Positions 1 through 9,714 are shown, numbered from the stretch's first letter. The stretch: 64,000 bases of DNA from Hyphomicrobium_A sp044507625 (GCA_044507625.1 JBIQJE010000015.1:1-64000), one strand, 5' to 3'. Notes: generated from the letters alone by a model not told the origin. Made by a program: numbers and translations.

Positions 1-1283
1 TAGTTGTTGACGATGTACGGCCAGATGAGGTCGCGCGGGCGCAGCATGTTGAACACGTTCGCCATGCGCGATCCGTCGAGATAGCCCCGCTCGCTCATCA
101 GTGCGTTGAGCGCCTCGAGCTGCTCCTCATCGGTGAAGAGCAGAAGGTCGCCCGCGTAGGTGAAGTCGATCTGCGTCGCCAGGAAGCTCGCCGCGTTGAA
201 TACGTCTTCACCGCGCGCGGCGAGATAAGCGAGCGTCGTAGCGAGCAGCGTGCCGCCCACACAGTAACCCGTGACGTTGATCTTCTCGACGCCGGTTTCC
301 CGCTTCACCGCATCCGCTGCGCTGAGAATGCCCTCCTGCATGTAGTCTTCGAAGGTCTTGTGCGCGAGGGAAGCGTCCGGATTGACCCAGGAGACGACGA
401 ATACGGTAAAGCCCTGATCGACGAGAAACTTGATGAGGCTCTTGGCGGGCGTGAGATCCAGCACGTAGTACTTGTTGATCCAGGGTGGAACGATCAGCAG
501 CGGGATCTCCCGCACCTTGTCGGTCGTCGGCGCGTACTGAATGAGCTGCAGAATGTCGTTCTGGAAGACGACCTTGCCGGGGGTCATCGCGAGGTTGCGG
601 CCCACTTCGAACGCGGTTGCGTCCGTCTGGCTAATCTTGAGCAGATCGCCTGACTTCTTCATATCCTCGGCGAGCAGCGTCATGCCCTGCACGAGGTTCT
701 CCGCATTCGTCGCCAGCGTTTCCCGCAGCACTTCGGGGTTCGTCAGCGGGAAGTTCGACGGCGACATCGCGCTCGCCACCTGACGCAGGTAGAACTCTGC
801 GCGCTGGCGCGTTTTGCCGTCGAGCCCCTCTGTCTTCTCGAGCATGTCCTCGGCCCACTTGGCCGTGACGAGATAGGCCTGCTTCCAGAAGTCGAAGTAA
901 GGATTGGAGGACCACTCGGGATCCTTGAAGCGCGCATCGCTCGGCTCCGGCTTCGCGACCGGCTCGACATCCTCGCCGAACATGCGGAGCACCGTGTTAT
1001 TCCACAATTCGCCGTAGGTCTGCATCAGCTCGCCCTGCGCTTCGGCAAACCGGGCCGGGTCCGAAAGCCACTGGCGTGTGAGATCCGACAGCGTGGTGGT
1101 CGCCTCGGTCATTTCGGTGGCCGCGGAATAGGGCCCCATTTTCGCGTCGTTGCGCTCGATGAATTCGGCGAGCACGTTTCCGCCCTGCTCGAACAGGCGC
1201 AAAAGGTTGCGCGCAAACTCCTCCGCATTCACCGGCGGATAGACCGACATCTCGTCTTGAGGCTCATTTTTGGTTTTGGGCAT
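1..1283 (-). CDS. phaC: Class I poly(3-hydroxyalkanoate) synthase, C-terminus outside window
   Basis: Polymerises (R)-3-hydroxyacyl-CoA into PHB on cytoplasmic granules. Reading leftward from ATG at 1283 gives about 427 residues with no stop before the window edge, so the C-terminal third is missing. The N-terminal class I helical region (WNNTVLRMFG, NPYFDFWKQ) is followed by the alpha/beta-hydrolase core with PPWINKYYVLDL and the lipase-like box GYCVGGT, whose Cys is the catalytic nucleophile in the family. A polyhydroxyalkanoic-acid-system protein lies at 23564-23869, which fits PHB storage. The gene faces away from the lipoprotein at 1458. Confidence 0.95.
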   Translation of the reverse strand, partial: MPKTKNEPQDEMSVYPPVNAEEFARNLLRLFEQGGNVLAEFIERNDAKMGPYSAATEMTEATTTLSDLTRQWLSDPARFAEAQGELMQTYGELWNNTVLRMFGEDVEPVAKPEPSDARFKDPEWSSNPYFDFWKQAYLVTAKWAEDMLEKTEGLDGKTRQRAEFYLRQVASAMSPSNFPLTNPEVLRETLATNAENLVQGMTLLAEDMKKSGDLLKISQTDATAFEVGRNLAMTPGKVVFQNDILQLIQYAPTTDKVREIPLLIVPPWINKYYVLDLTPAKSLIKFLVDQGFTVFVVSWVNPDASLAHKTFEDYMQEGILSAADAVKRETGVEKINVTGYCVGGTLLATTLAYLAARGEDVFNAASFLATQIDFTYAGDLLLFTDEEQLEALNALMSERGYLDGSRMANVFNMLRPRDLIWPYIVNN

Positions 1284-1457
1284 TTGACCCTTAAAATCTC
1301 TGAAAAGCCCCGGAAGCGGGCCACTATTCTATGCCAAGGTTTTGCGACATTGCGCGGGTAGTGTCACTCGGACGTGTGGACAATGTGGACCGCAGGACCG
1401 CTATCGCCGGAAGCCGAATCGCGTATCACCTGATCCCGCGGAACATAGGGAGACGGT

Positions 1458-1748
1458 ATGCAACATACGCAGCCGTGGGAAGCCCGAACTGCCGGAACGG
1501 GCCCGCTGCAGCGTGCGGGCCATGCCTCCGGCGCAGGCGTTGCGCGCGCCGGCGCCCTGGCCGTCTTCCTCGGATTGGCACTGTTGGCCGCAGGCTGCTC
1601 ATCGATAACGACGCCGTTGCCCGATTTGCGCCCGCGCACGCCCACCGCCATGTCGCAACAGGACCATCAGCGGGCAATGGAGGAGCTCAGCCACAAGCGC
1701 GACACGCACGAGGAAGAAGCCGAGCGTCAGATCGAAGGCGCAAAGTAG
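1458..1748 (+). CDS. Small putative lipoprotein
   Basis: A 96-residue protein with a 27-residue polar N-region, a hydrophobic stretch (GALAVFLGLALLAAG) and a lipobox ending LAAGC, so Cys47 is probably lipidated after signal peptidase II cleavage. The mature part is short, Pro-rich at first, then charged and helical (QQDHQRAMEELSHKRD), ending EGAK. The start ATG follows a GGGAGA ribosome site. The signal region is long for a lipoprotein, so the true start may be internal, although no better Met is visible. No family recognised. Confidence 0.6.
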   Translation: MQHTQPWEARTAGTGPLQRAGHASGAGVARAGALAVFLGLALLAAGCSSITTPLPDLRPRTPTAMSQQDHQRAMEELSHKRDTHEEEAERQIEGAK

Positions 1749-1939
1749 GGGATCGCGAAGGCTTATACTTAGCAGCCGCAGCAATCCCCCTGTCGCGAGC
1801 AGGCTGATACGTATAACCTCTTTAACCCCAAGGCCTGGACGGAGGCCACCGGCGGGGCGTAAACACGCACCATCGCTCATTTGCCAGGCTCAATGGCCGG
1901 TCGCCGCTACCCCGATCCGGCACCACCGAGAGGCGTCCC

Positions 1940-3166
1940 GTGCACGAGGACTTCCACCGCATAAAGCGTCTGCCGCCCTATGTTTTCGCCGAGGTCAACC
2001 GCCTCAAGGCGCAAGCTCGCGCACGCGGGGCGGACATCATTGACCTCGGAATGGGCAATCCCGACCTGCCGACGCCGCAGCACATCGTCGAGAAAATGGT
2101 CGAGACGATCGCGAAGCCGCGCACCCATCGCTATTCGGCCTCGAAGGGTATACCTGGGCTGCGGCGCGCACAGGCCGCCTATTACGAGCGCCGTTTCGGC
2201 GTGAAGCTCGATCCCGAGACGCAGATCGTCGCCACCCTCGGATCGAAGGAAGGCTTCGCCAACATGGCGCAGGCGATCACCGCGCCGGGCGACGTGATCC
2301 TCGTTCCGAACCCGACCTATCCCATTCACGAGTTCGGCTTTCTGCTTTCCGGCGCCGCCATGCGCCACCTCCCCGCCGGCACGGGCGAGGAGTTCCTGCG
2401 CACGGTCGAGCGCGCGTGCGTGCACACGATCCCCAAGCCGCTGGCGCTGGTGCTGTCGTATCCGTCGAACCCGACGGCCATGACGGCCGATCTCGACTTC
2501 TATAAGGATGCCGTCGCGCTCGCAAAGAAGCTCGATCTCATCATCCTGTCCGACATCGCCTACGCGGAAATCTACTTCGACGGCAATCCGCCGCCATCGG
2601 TGCTGCAGGTGCCGGGCGCGATGGACATCGCGGTGGAGTTCACCTCGCTCTCCAAGACCTACAATATGCCCGGCTGGCGCATGGGGTTTGCGGTCGGCAA
2701 CGAGCGGCTGATCGCGGCGCTGGCGCGCATCAAGTCCTACCTCGATTATGGTGCCTTCACGCCGATCCAGGTGGCCGCTGCCGCAGCGCTCAACGGCCCG
2801 CAGGAGTGCGTCGACGAAATTCGCGCCACCTATCACAGCCGCCGCGATTGCCTGGTGGAATCCTTCAGCCGGGCCGGCTGGAATATTCCACCGCCGCCCG
2901 CAACGATGTTCGCCTGGGCGCCGGTGCCCGAGCCCTTCAAGGATCTCGGCTCCGTCGAGTTCGCCAAGCTGTTGATCGAGAAGGCGGAGATCGCGGTCGC
3001 GCCCGGTCTCGGCTTCGGCGAATACGGTGAAGGGTATGTGCGCATCGCCCTCGTGGAGAACGAGCATCGCATCCGCCAGGCGGCGCGCAACCTCAAGAAG
3101 TTCCTCTCGCAGGCGCCGGAGACGATGCACAACGTCATCCCGATGCAGCAGAAGGCGAGCCGCTGA
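1940..3166 (+). CDS. Class I/II PLP aminotransferase, AlaC / LL-DAP aminotransferase-like
   Basis: A 408-residue fold-type I aminotransferase. Visible hallmarks are the substrate-loop start DLGMGNPDLPTP, the PLP-pocket segment LGSKEGFANMA, NPTYPIHEFG, LSYPSNPT, SDIAYAEIYFDG, and the Schiff-base lysine in SLSKTYNMPGWRMGF. Members are called alanine transaminase AlaC or LL-diaminopimelate/aspartate aminotransferase; the substrate cannot be settled from sequence alone. Start is GTG behind GAGAGGCG. In many Hyphomicrobiales this gene sits directly before homoserine dehydrogenase (family knowledge). Here an opposite-strand epimerase separates them, and a divergent copy of this gene's last 30 codons lies just before hom. 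Confidence 0.88.
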   Translation: MHEDFHRIKRLPPYVFAEVNRLKAQARARGADIIDLGMGNPDLPTPQHIVEKMVETIAKPRTHRYSASKGIPGLRRAQAAYYERRFGVKLDPETQIVATLGSKEGFANMAQAITAPGDVILVPNPTYPIHEFGFLLSGAAMRHLPAGTGEEFLRTVERACVHTIPKPLALVLSYPSNPTAMTADLDFYKDAVALAKKLDLIILSDIAYAEIYFDGNPPPSVLQVPGAMDIAVEFTSLSKTYNMPGWRMGFAVGNERLIAALARIKSYLDYGAFTPIQVAAAAALNGPQECVDEIRATYHSRRDCLVESFSRAGWNIPPPPATMFAWAPVPEPFKDLGSVEFAKLLIEKAEIAVAPGLGFGEYGEGYVRIALVENEHRIRQAARNLKKFLSQAPETMHNVIPMQQKASR

Positions 3167-3189
3167 GCCGCCGAACGCACGCAGCTCTG

Positions 3190-4161
3190 TCAATCCCAGC
3201 CGCGCCGCACTTCGTCGTCGAACGTGCGGCGCAGTGCTGTCTGAATGTCGAAAGCCTCGCGATAGCCGAGCGCGCTGCGAATGCGCTCTGTCGAAAGTAC
3301 GAGCGGTACGCTGAGATCGAGGCGTTCCACAAGTTGACTGAGCGCTGTTGCGCCGTCGCAGTCGTCGATGACCTCTCCGCTCCAGCCGCACAGGGTAGCG
3401 AAGCGCGTGATCCATTCCCGGTGCGCAGGTGCATCGTCGAGGCCGAGATTGAATATCCCTCGCCGCGCACCAGGATGGACAGAAGCCAGCGCGATGCCGG
3501 CGGCCACGTCCTCGGCGTAACCGTAGTTGGTCCGCCACCCGGCCCACGCGCGCGGAACGGCCAAAGTCGCAGCGTTGCGCGCCATCGGCTCGATGATCCA
3601 GCGGAAGCGGCGCTGGCGATCACCCGGACCGAAAACCATGGGCAGGCGGAGAACGGTCCAATCGAAGCCGTCCGCTGCCGCAACCCGGCTCTCGATGGGG
3701 AGTTTGTCGTAGTCGTCGAGCCATCGGGCCGGGTCGTCCGGGGAGCGTGGCTGCGTCCCCCGATAGGGATAAAGTGCAGCGCGCACGGCCGCGCTTTCGT
3801 CGATCGCCTCCGCTGGGGGCGCGCCGCGCTCCGTGCGGTGCAAAAGCCCATATTGGCGATAGACGTCGCACGAGCTGACGAGCACGTAGCGCCCGATCCG
3901 GCCCTCGAGCGCCGCCAGGAGAGGTGCGGTCTCGGCTTCCGTAAAGGCGAGGAGGTCGACGACGGTATCGATCCTATGCGCGTCGATAGCACCGAGGGCC
4001 GCCGCGGTATCGGTGCGGTCCGCGGCAACGTGTGCATTGAGCCCGTTCAGCTCCGATGGCGGTTTGCGCGATAGGCCAATAGCTGTGTGGCCGGCCGCCG
4101 TGAGCGACGTGCCGATCCAACCGGCAAGAAAGCCGCCGGCGCCTAGAATGAGGACGCGCAT
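3190..4161 (-). CDS. NAD-dependent epimerase/dehydratase (extended/atypical SDR)
   Basis: A 323-residue Rossmann-fold protein. The N-terminus MRVLILGAGGFLAGWIG is the NAD(P)-binding GxGGFxG motif. VSSCDVY corresponds to the SSxxVY strand and WTVLRLPMVFGPGD to the substrate-domain motif. The usual YxxxK pair is not clean: DDYDKLPIE is the only nearby match, so it is better called an atypical SDR. ATG at 4161 is preceded on the minus strand by AAGGAGAAGGGG, which fixes this start over longer in-frame options. It lies in reverse between the aminotransferase and hom, with a duplicated aminotransferase tail on its far side, suggesting later insertion. Confidence 0.8.
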   Translation of the reverse strand: MRVLILGAGGFLAGWIGTSLTAAGHTAIGLSRKPPSELNGLNAHVAADRTDTAAALGAIDAHRIDTVVDLLAFTEAETAPLLAALEGRIGRYVLVSSCDVYRQYGLLHRTERGAPPAEAIDESAAVRAALYPYRGTQPRSPDDPARWLDDYDKLPIESRVAAADGFDWTVLRLPMVFGPGDRQRRFRWIIEPMARNAATLAVPRAWAGWRTNYGYAEDVAAGIALASVHPGARRGIFNLGLDDAPAHREWITRFATLCGWSGEVIDDCDGATALSQLVERLDLSVPLVLSTERIRSALGYREAFDIQTALRRTFDDEVRRGWD

Positions 4162-4301
4162 GGAGCCCCTTCTCCTTGGCCGCGCGGAGAAAGCCGCAGG
4201 GCCCCGGTTTGCCCAGAGCCGCGCCCCGTGGGATAGTGGCCGCCGGGGTGCAATGTCCCTATAAGGTGTCCCTCCCGCCCTCGCGCGGCCATCTGGCCGC
4301 C

Positions 4302-4391
4302 GCGACAGCTCGCAACTGCAAAAACTTCCTCGCAGAGGCCCCGGAAACGATGCATAACGTGATCCCGATTCAGCAAAAAGTTGACCGCTAG
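4302..4391 (+). pseudogene. Duplicated 3' end of the aminotransferase gene
   Basis: The 30 codons here, including the stop, align without gaps to the last 30 codons of the aminotransferase (3077-3166). By eye 20 of 29 residues match; both copies contain PETMHNVIP and QQK near the end. There is no upstream remainder of the gene. The fragment stops 13 bases before the hom ATG. It looks like a scar from insertion or allelic replacement that placed the epimerase between two genes formerly adjacent. Synonymous and replacement differences show that it is not a recent exact duplicate. Confidence 0.8.
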
Positions 4392-4404
4392 CTTCCGGCA
4401 ATCC

Positions 4405-5745
4405 ATGCAAAAGTCACTGACCCTGGGCGTTGCCGGCCTTGGCACTGTCGGCGCTGGCCTCATCGAATTGCTTCAGACGCACCATCAGCAGATCGCCGCG
4501 CGCGGCAGGCCGGTGGAAATTGTGGGCATCTCCGCCCGCGCCAAGAACAAGCCGCGCAGTTTCGATACCTCGGGTTTTGCCTGGTTCGATGATCCGGTCG
4601 CCCTCGCGAAGGACGCGCGCATCGATGTCTTCGTCGAACTCATGGGTGGCTCCGATGGCATCGCGAAAGAGGCCGTCGAAGCAGCGCTCAACGCCGGCAA
4701 GCACGTCGTCACCGCCAATAAGGCGCTGCTCGCCAAGCACGGCATCGCGCTCGCAAAGCTTGCCGAGGAAAAGGGCGTCGCCCTCAACTTCGAGGCTGCG
4801 GTTGCGGGCGGCATTCCCGTCATCAAGACGCTGCGGGAGTCGCTCGCCACCAACTCCGTACGGCGCATCTACGGCATCCTCAATGGCACCTGCAACTTCA
4901 TCCTTTCGTCGATGACGGACGAGGACCGCTCGTTCGCCGACGCACTGAAGGAAGCGCAGGAGTTGGGCTATGCCGAGGCCGATCCGACATTCGACATCGG
5001 CGGCTTCGATACCGCGCACAAGCTTGCGATCCTGACGAGCCTTGCATTCGGCACCGAGATCAACTGCGATCAGATCGATGTCGAGGGCATCCAGCAGATC
5101 ACCGAGGCCGACATCGACGCCGCAAACGACATGGGCTTCTGCATCAAGCTGCTCGGTGTCGCGACACTCACCGAAGGTGGCATCGAGGCCCGCGTGCATC
5201 CCGCAATGGTGCCGGAGGAATCCGCGATCGCGGAGGTCTGGGGCGCCACGAATGCGGTTGCAATCGATTCCGACTTCTGCGGCAGCCTGCTCCTGATCGG
5301 CCCGGGGGCCGGCGGACGCGCGACGGCTTCCTCCGTCGCGAGCGACATCCTCGACATCGCGCGCGGCATCGTCACGACGCCGCTCCTCACGCGCACCGGG
5401 AGCCTGAAGCCCTACGTCAAATCGAAGCTTGGCGCTCACCACGGAGCCTACTACGTGCGCCTTCTGGTGCATGATCAGCCCGGCGCGATGGCGGCCATCG
5501 CCAAGCGCATGGCGGATCAGGACGTCTCGCTGGAAAGTATCGTGCAGCGCCGACCCCGCGCCACCCAGCCGGGGGCAGCGACGCGCCACAGGGCGGGGGG
5601 CCCCGCAGTCGTGGTGCTCATCACCCACGAGACCACCGAAGCGGCGATCCGCAAGGCGGTCGACGCCATCGAGCAGGATGGCAAGGTGGCCGAGCGCCCG
5701 CAGGTTATTCGTATCGAGAAGCTTGGCGAAGGCGAAGGGCCGTAG
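4405..5745 (+). CDS. hom: Homoserine dehydrogenase
   Basis: Reduces aspartate-4-semialdehyde to homoserine for threonine and methionine synthesis. The 446 residues show the NAD(P)-binding start LGVAGLGTVGAGLIEL, ELMGGSDG, HVVTANKALLAKHG, NFEAAVAGGIPVIKTLRE, GILNGTCNFILSSM, and the catalytic region EADPTFDIGGFDTAHKLAIL. A C-terminal ACT domain begins near residue 354 (HDQPGAMAAIAKRMADQD), the usual site of threonine feedback. ATG at 4405 is chosen over the upstream in-frame TTG because translation then starts right before the Rossmann strand. It is followed closely by glpX. Confidence 0.96.
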   Translation: MQKSLTLGVAGLGTVGAGLIELLQTHHQQIAARGRPVEIVGISARAKNKPRSFDTSGFAWFDDPVALAKDARIDVFVELMGGSDGIAKEAVEAALNAGKHVVTANKALLAKHGIALAKLAEEKGVALNFEAAVAGGIPVIKTLRESLATNSVRRIYGILNGTCNFILSSMTDEDRSFADALKEAQELGYAEADPTFDIGGFDTAHKLAILTSLAFGTEINCDQIDVEGIQQITEADIDAANDMGFCIKLLGVATLTEGGIEARVHPAMVPEESAIAEVWGATNAVAIDSDFCGSLLLIGPGAGGRATASSVASDILDIARGIVTTPLLTRTGSLKPYVKSKLGAHHGAYYVRLLVHDQPGAMAAIAKRMADQDVSLESIVQRRPRATQPGAATRHRAGGPAVVVLITHETTEAAIRKAVDAIEQDGKVAERPQVIRIEKLGEGEGP

Positions 5746-5763
5746 CCGCTGAAAGGCGTTACC

Positions 5764-6780
5764 ATGACCAATGCGACCGTGAGGAAAGCGACCATGACAG
5801 AGCCGGGCGCCAGATCGGGTCTAGAGCGCGTGCTCGTCCTTGAAGTGGCACGCGTCACCGAGGCGGCAGCGATTGCAGCCGCGCGCCTGCGCGGGCGCGG
5901 TGCGGAGAAGGCCGCCGACAAGGCAGCCGTGGACGCCATGCGCAGCGAGCTTTCCAAACTTGCCATTCGCGGCACCGTCGTCATCGGTGAAGGCGAGATG
6001 GACGAGGCGCCGATGCTCTACATCGGCGAGAAGGTCGGCTCGGGCGAGGGGCCCGAGGTCGACATCGCCGTCGACCCGCTGGAAGGCACCACCATTTGCG
6101 CCAAGGCGATGCCGAACGCGCTCGCCGTGCTCGCTATGTCCGAGAGCGGCGGGCTGCTCCATGCGCCGGACATGTACATGAATAAGATCGCCATCGGCCC
6201 TGGCTATGCGCCGGATCTCGTCGATCTCGACGCTTCTCCCGAGGAGAACCTCAAGGCCCTCGCCAAGGCGAAGGGCGTGCCGGTCTCCGACATCACCGCC
6301 TGCATCCTCGATCGCCCGCGCCATGCCGAGCTGATCGCGGCGGTGCGCGCCGCAGGGGCCGCCGTGCAGCTCATCCCGGATGGCGATATCGCCGGTGTCA
6401 TCTGGACGACGGACCCCGACGAGACCGGTATCGACATTTACCTCGGCTCCGGCGGCGCCCCCGAAGGCGTGCTCGCCGCGGCGGCACTGCGCTGCATCGG
6501 TGGGCAGATTCAGGGCCGCCTCATGCCCGCCAACGAGGAAGAGCGCGCCCGTGCCGCAACAATGGGCATTTCCGACATCAACCGAAAGTTCAAGCTCGAA
6601 GATATGGCGGCCGGCGACGTGATCTTCTCCGCCACGGGCGTAACGGACGGCTCCTTGCTCGACGGGGTGCACTTCGACGGCGACTACGCCGAAGTGGATT
6701 CCATCGTCATGCGCTCCAAGTCGGGAACCGTGCGCCGCATGCGCACCCGCTGCCGCGACTTGGCCCGCTTTGGCGCCTGA
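5764..6780 (+). CDS. glpX: Class II fructose-1,6-bisphosphatase
   Basis: Hydrolyses fructose-1,6-bisphosphate (and often sedoheptulose-1,7-bisphosphate) in gluconeogenesis and sugar-phosphate cycling. The 338 residues include the metal-binding GTVVIGEGEMDEAP, DIAVDPLEGTT, ILDRPRHAELI, IPDGDIAGVI, YLGSGGAPEGVLAAAAL and FSATGVTDGSLL, all typical of GlpX. A second in-frame Met at 5794 (MTEPGARSG) could be the true start, which would make it 328 residues. It is 18 bases after hom and probably cotranscribed. Confidence 0.95.
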   Translation: MTNATVRKATMTEPGARSGLERVLVLEVARVTEAAAIAAARLRGRGAEKAADKAAVDAMRSELSKLAIRGTVVIGEGEMDEAPMLYIGEKVGSGEGPEVDIAVDPLEGTTICAKAMPNALAVLAMSESGGLLHAPDMYMNKIAIGPGYAPDLVDLDASPEENLKALAKAKGVPVSDITACILDRPRHAELIAAVRAAGAAVQLIPDGDIAGVIWTTDPDETGIDIYLGSGGAPEGVLAAAALRCIGGQIQGRLMPANEEERARAATMGISDINRKFKLEDMAAGDVIFSATGVTDGSLLDGVHFDGDYAEVDSIVMRSKSGTVRRMRTRCRDLARFGA

Positions 6781-6881
6781 GCTGCGACGGGGCGGCCGGC
6801 AAGCGTAAGGCGCCTTGAACATCGCCTTCCGTTCCTGAAGAATGGATGTCCGGCGCGGGCATCTTGACCAAAGGAGCTGGC

Positions 6882-7397
6882 GTGGAAGAGCGAAATGTCG
6901 GCGGCTATTCCGTCACGTACGGCGGCGACGAGATCGAGGCGCCGGTTTACGTCATCGCCATTTTGGCCGCGGTGCTGCTCGCCGCCGGCATTGTCACCGG
7001 CAGCATGCTTTGGCTGGCGCTGGGCCTCGCCGCCGTCGGCGTGACCTACTACAACATTCCATTGCTCGAGCGGCGCCCAGCTATGGGCGCCAACCAGTAC
7101 GGCATTTTCATTCAGGGTCTGGGGCTCATCCGCTGGCGCGCGATCGACAGCATTGATCTCGTGGAGGTCGCGGTGCGCGCGAGCACGATCCACGAGCTGC
7201 AGCTCGGCCTGAAGGAGCGCCTTTCAAGCGCGCTCGTCGCCGACTGGCGCAAGCAGCCGTTCTATCGCTCGCTGATGCGCTTGCCCTGGTCGATGGCGCG
7301 CACGAACGTCGTCGGCGTCAACCTCGAGCCGTTCAACAAGGAGCCGGACGAGGTGCACCGAACGCTATTGCGGCTTTGGCGCCATTACCGCAGCTGA
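6882..7397 (+). CDS. Membrane-anchored protein of unknown function
   Basis: GTG at 6882 is preferred because AAGGAG lies five bases upstream; an ATG at 6846 has no such signal. The product has about 171 residues. Two adjacent hydrophobic segments (VIAILAAVLLAAGIVTGS and LWLALGLAAVGVTYY) form a hairpin, followed by a soluble domain of about 110 residues with GIFIQGLGLIRWRAIDSIDLVEV, resembling the PH-like part of small bacterial membrane proteins (inference). It lies downstream of glpX with its own ribosome site. No specific function can be assigned. Confidence 0.7.
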   Translation: MEERNVGGYSVTYGGDEIEAPVYVIAILAAVLLAAGIVTGSMLWLALGLAAVGVTYYNIPLLERRPAMGANQYGIFIQGLGLIRWRAIDSIDLVEVAVRASTIHELQLGLKERLSSALVADWRKQPFYRSLMRLPWSMARTNVVGVNLEPFNKEPDEVHRTLLRLWRHYRS

Positions 7398-7513
7398 CCG
7401 TGCCACCGCATGCGCGCGGGGCTGTGGATAAACCCCTTGCTCGCATCGCCAACCTATCCGCCGGATGGTCAAATTCGCTTGAGGCGAATCGAAAATAAAT
7501 CCGGGGGCAGAGC

Positions 7514-9352
7514 ATGGTCGCGGTACGCAGGCAGCGGGATGCAGCGGCGGACGCGGCGCCATTCCTTGGCATAGCGGCATCGGCAAAGGGCTTCACCTGG
7601 CGCGAGCGGCTCGCGGGCGAGGCGCAGCTCCGCGCCGGCGCGATCAGCCAGCGCCACGGATTGCCCGAGCTGCTGGGCCGCGTGCTCGCCGCACGCGGTG
7701 TCGCCATCGACGACGTGCCGGTGGTGCTCAATCCGACGCTCAAAGCCCTGATGCCCGATCCGAGCACGGTGCGCGACATGGACGCCGCCGCTGTGCGCAT
7801 CGCCGACGCGATCGAAAAGCGCCAGTCGGTGGCGATCTTCGGCGATTATGATGTCGACGGCGCGTCGTCGGGGGCACTCATGTCGCGCTTTCTCACGCAT
7901 CATGGTCTCAACCCGCGCATCTATATTCCCGACCGTCTGTTCGAAGGCTACGGACCGAACCCCGCCGCCATCGAAGGCTTGGTGAAGGACGGCGCGCAGC
8001 TGATCGTCACGGTCGATTGCGGCACCACGAGCCGCGAGCCGCTGGCGCGCGCCGGCGAGCTCGGCTGCGATGTGGTGGTGATCGACCACCACCAGGCCGA
8101 CGAGGAGCTGCCGCGCGCATGCGCGGTCGTCAATCCCAACCGCCAGGACGATGTATCGGGCCTCGGCCATCTCTGTGCAGCCGGCGTCGCCTTCATGGTG
8201 CTCGTGGCGACGACCCGCGAGCTGCGCCGGCGCGGCTTCTACGGCGCGGGCACGGCCGAGCCGGATCTCATGGCGGAGATCGACCTCGTCGCGCTTGCCA
8301 CCGTCGCTGACGTGGTGCCGCTGGTCGGGCTCAATCGCGCCTACGTCACCCAGGGGCTTCAGGTGATGCGCTGGCGGCGGAATATCGGCCTCAAGGCGCT
8401 CATCGATGCCGCCGGATTGAACGAGCCGCCGACGCCCTACCATCTCGGCTTCATCCTCGGCCCGCGCATCAACGCGGGCGGGCGCATCGGCGATGCCGGG
8501 CTGGGCGCGCGCCTCCTTGCCGGCGAGGACGAGGTGGAAGCCGCGCGCATCGCGGCGCTACTCGACAGACTGAACAAGGAACGCCGCGCCCTCGAAAAGC
8601 AGATGCTGGAGGAAGCGCTTGCCGAGGCCGAGGCGCGGCTCATCGCCAATCCCGACGCCGCCCTCCTGCTCGTCGGCTCGCACACCTGGCATAAGGGCGT
8701 CGTCGGCCTCGTCGCCAGCCGCCTGACGGAGCGCTTCCGCCTCCCCTCGTGCGTCATCGCGTGGAATGAGGAGACGGGCGGAGAAGGCACCGGTTCGCTG
8801 CGTTCGCTCCCCGGCGCCGACATCGGCGGCGCGGTGCGTGCCGCGGTTGCGGCAGGCCATCTCATCAAGGGTGGCGGCCATTCGATGGCGGCGGGCCTCA
8901 CGGTGGCGCGCGCCAATCTCGAGGTCCTCGAGGCGTTCATGCATGCGCGCCTGCGCGAGAGCGTAGGGGAGGCGCGCGCACGCGACGCGCTGGAAATCGA
9001 CGGCGCGCTGACGCCAGCCGGTGTCACCGATGATCTCATCGATCTCATCGCGCGGGTGGGGCCGTACGGGCAGGGCAATCCTGCGCCGCGCTTTGCCTTT
9101 CCGGCGGTCAACGTGAAGTTCGCCAAGATCGTGGGCGAGGCGCACGTCCGTTGCGTGTTGCAGTCGGCCGACGGCACGAAGCTGGAGGGCATCGCGTTCC
9201 GCGCGGCTGGCGAGCCCCTGGGTGACATGCTGCTGGGTGCGGGCGGGCTGCCGCTCCACGTTGCTGGCAGCGTCAAACGCTCGTCCTTTAACGGGCGCGA
9301 GCGGCTTGAGGTCCATATCGAGGACGCCGCCGATCCACGACGCCAGGGCTGA
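7514..9352 (+). CDS. recJ: Single-stranded-DNA-specific exonuclease RecJ
   Basis: A 5'-3' ssDNA exonuclease of mismatch repair and recombination. The 612 residues carry the DHH-family metal motifs in order: FGDYDVDGASSGALM (motif I), VTVDCGTTSREP (II), IDHHQADEELP (III, the DHH signature) and VVNPNRQDD. Later come LATVADVVPLVGLNR, the DHHA1 region (GPRINAGGRIGDA) and GGGHSMAAG, then a C-terminal OB-type domain. Length is normal for RecJ. ATG at 7514 follows GGGGGCAGAGC. Confidence 0.96.
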   Translation: MVAVRRQRDAAADAAPFLGIAASAKGFTWRERLAGEAQLRAGAISQRHGLPELLGRVLAARGVAIDDVPVVLNPTLKALMPDPSTVRDMDAAAVRIADAIEKRQSVAIFGDYDVDGASSGALMSRFLTHHGLNPRIYIPDRLFEGYGPNPAAIEGLVKDGAQLIVTVDCGTTSREPLARAGELGCDVVVIDHHQADEELPRACAVVNPNRQDDVSGLGHLCAAGVAFMVLVATTRELRRRGFYGAGTAEPDLMAEIDLVALATVADVVPLVGLNRAYVTQGLQVMRWRRNIGLKALIDAAGLNEPPTPYHLGFILGPRINAGGRIGDAGLGARLLAGEDEVEAARIAALLDRLNKERRALEKQMLEEALAEAEARLIANPDAALLLVGSHTWHKGVVGLVASRLTERFRLPSCVIAWNEETGGEGTGSLRSLPGADIGGAVRAAVAAGHLIKGGGHSMAAGLTVARANLEVLEAFMHARLRESVGEARARDALEIDGALTPAGVTDDLIDLIARVGPYGQGNPAPRFAFPAVNVKFAKIVGEAHVRCVLQSADGTKLEGIAFRAAGEPLGDMLLGAGGLPLHVAGSVKRSSFNGRERLEVHIEDAADPRRQG

Positions 9353-9714
9353 CGTCGAAGCACGCGATGACAATGAATAGGGGGCTATCAGTACGACGCG
9401 CGAGCCATCGTTCTCGGCAAAGACGAAAGCCGCATCGCGATTCGCAGGCGAGCGATCCCGCTTGGCGCCGGCTGCGGCGAGTCGCCGGAAGTTGCCCGCT
9501 CCTGAACGATCAGTTCTGGCCCAGAGGCGCTTCGCGCAGACTGCCGTCCTGTTGCCGTGGAAGCGCACCGGGCATCGTCAGACGAGTGACAAATGCGGCA
9601 CGCTGCCCGGTCCATCGTAGAATTCCCCCGCTTGCAGCAGGCCGATGCCGTTGTCGACGGCTACGCGCTCAATTATTTTTCCAGACTTCGACAAATCATT
9701 TTCCGGAGGGGCGA

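Noticed and set aside
1907..3547. 546-codon frame antisense to the aminotransferase
   Set aside because: Covers parts of two real genes on two strands, no start signal and no family features.
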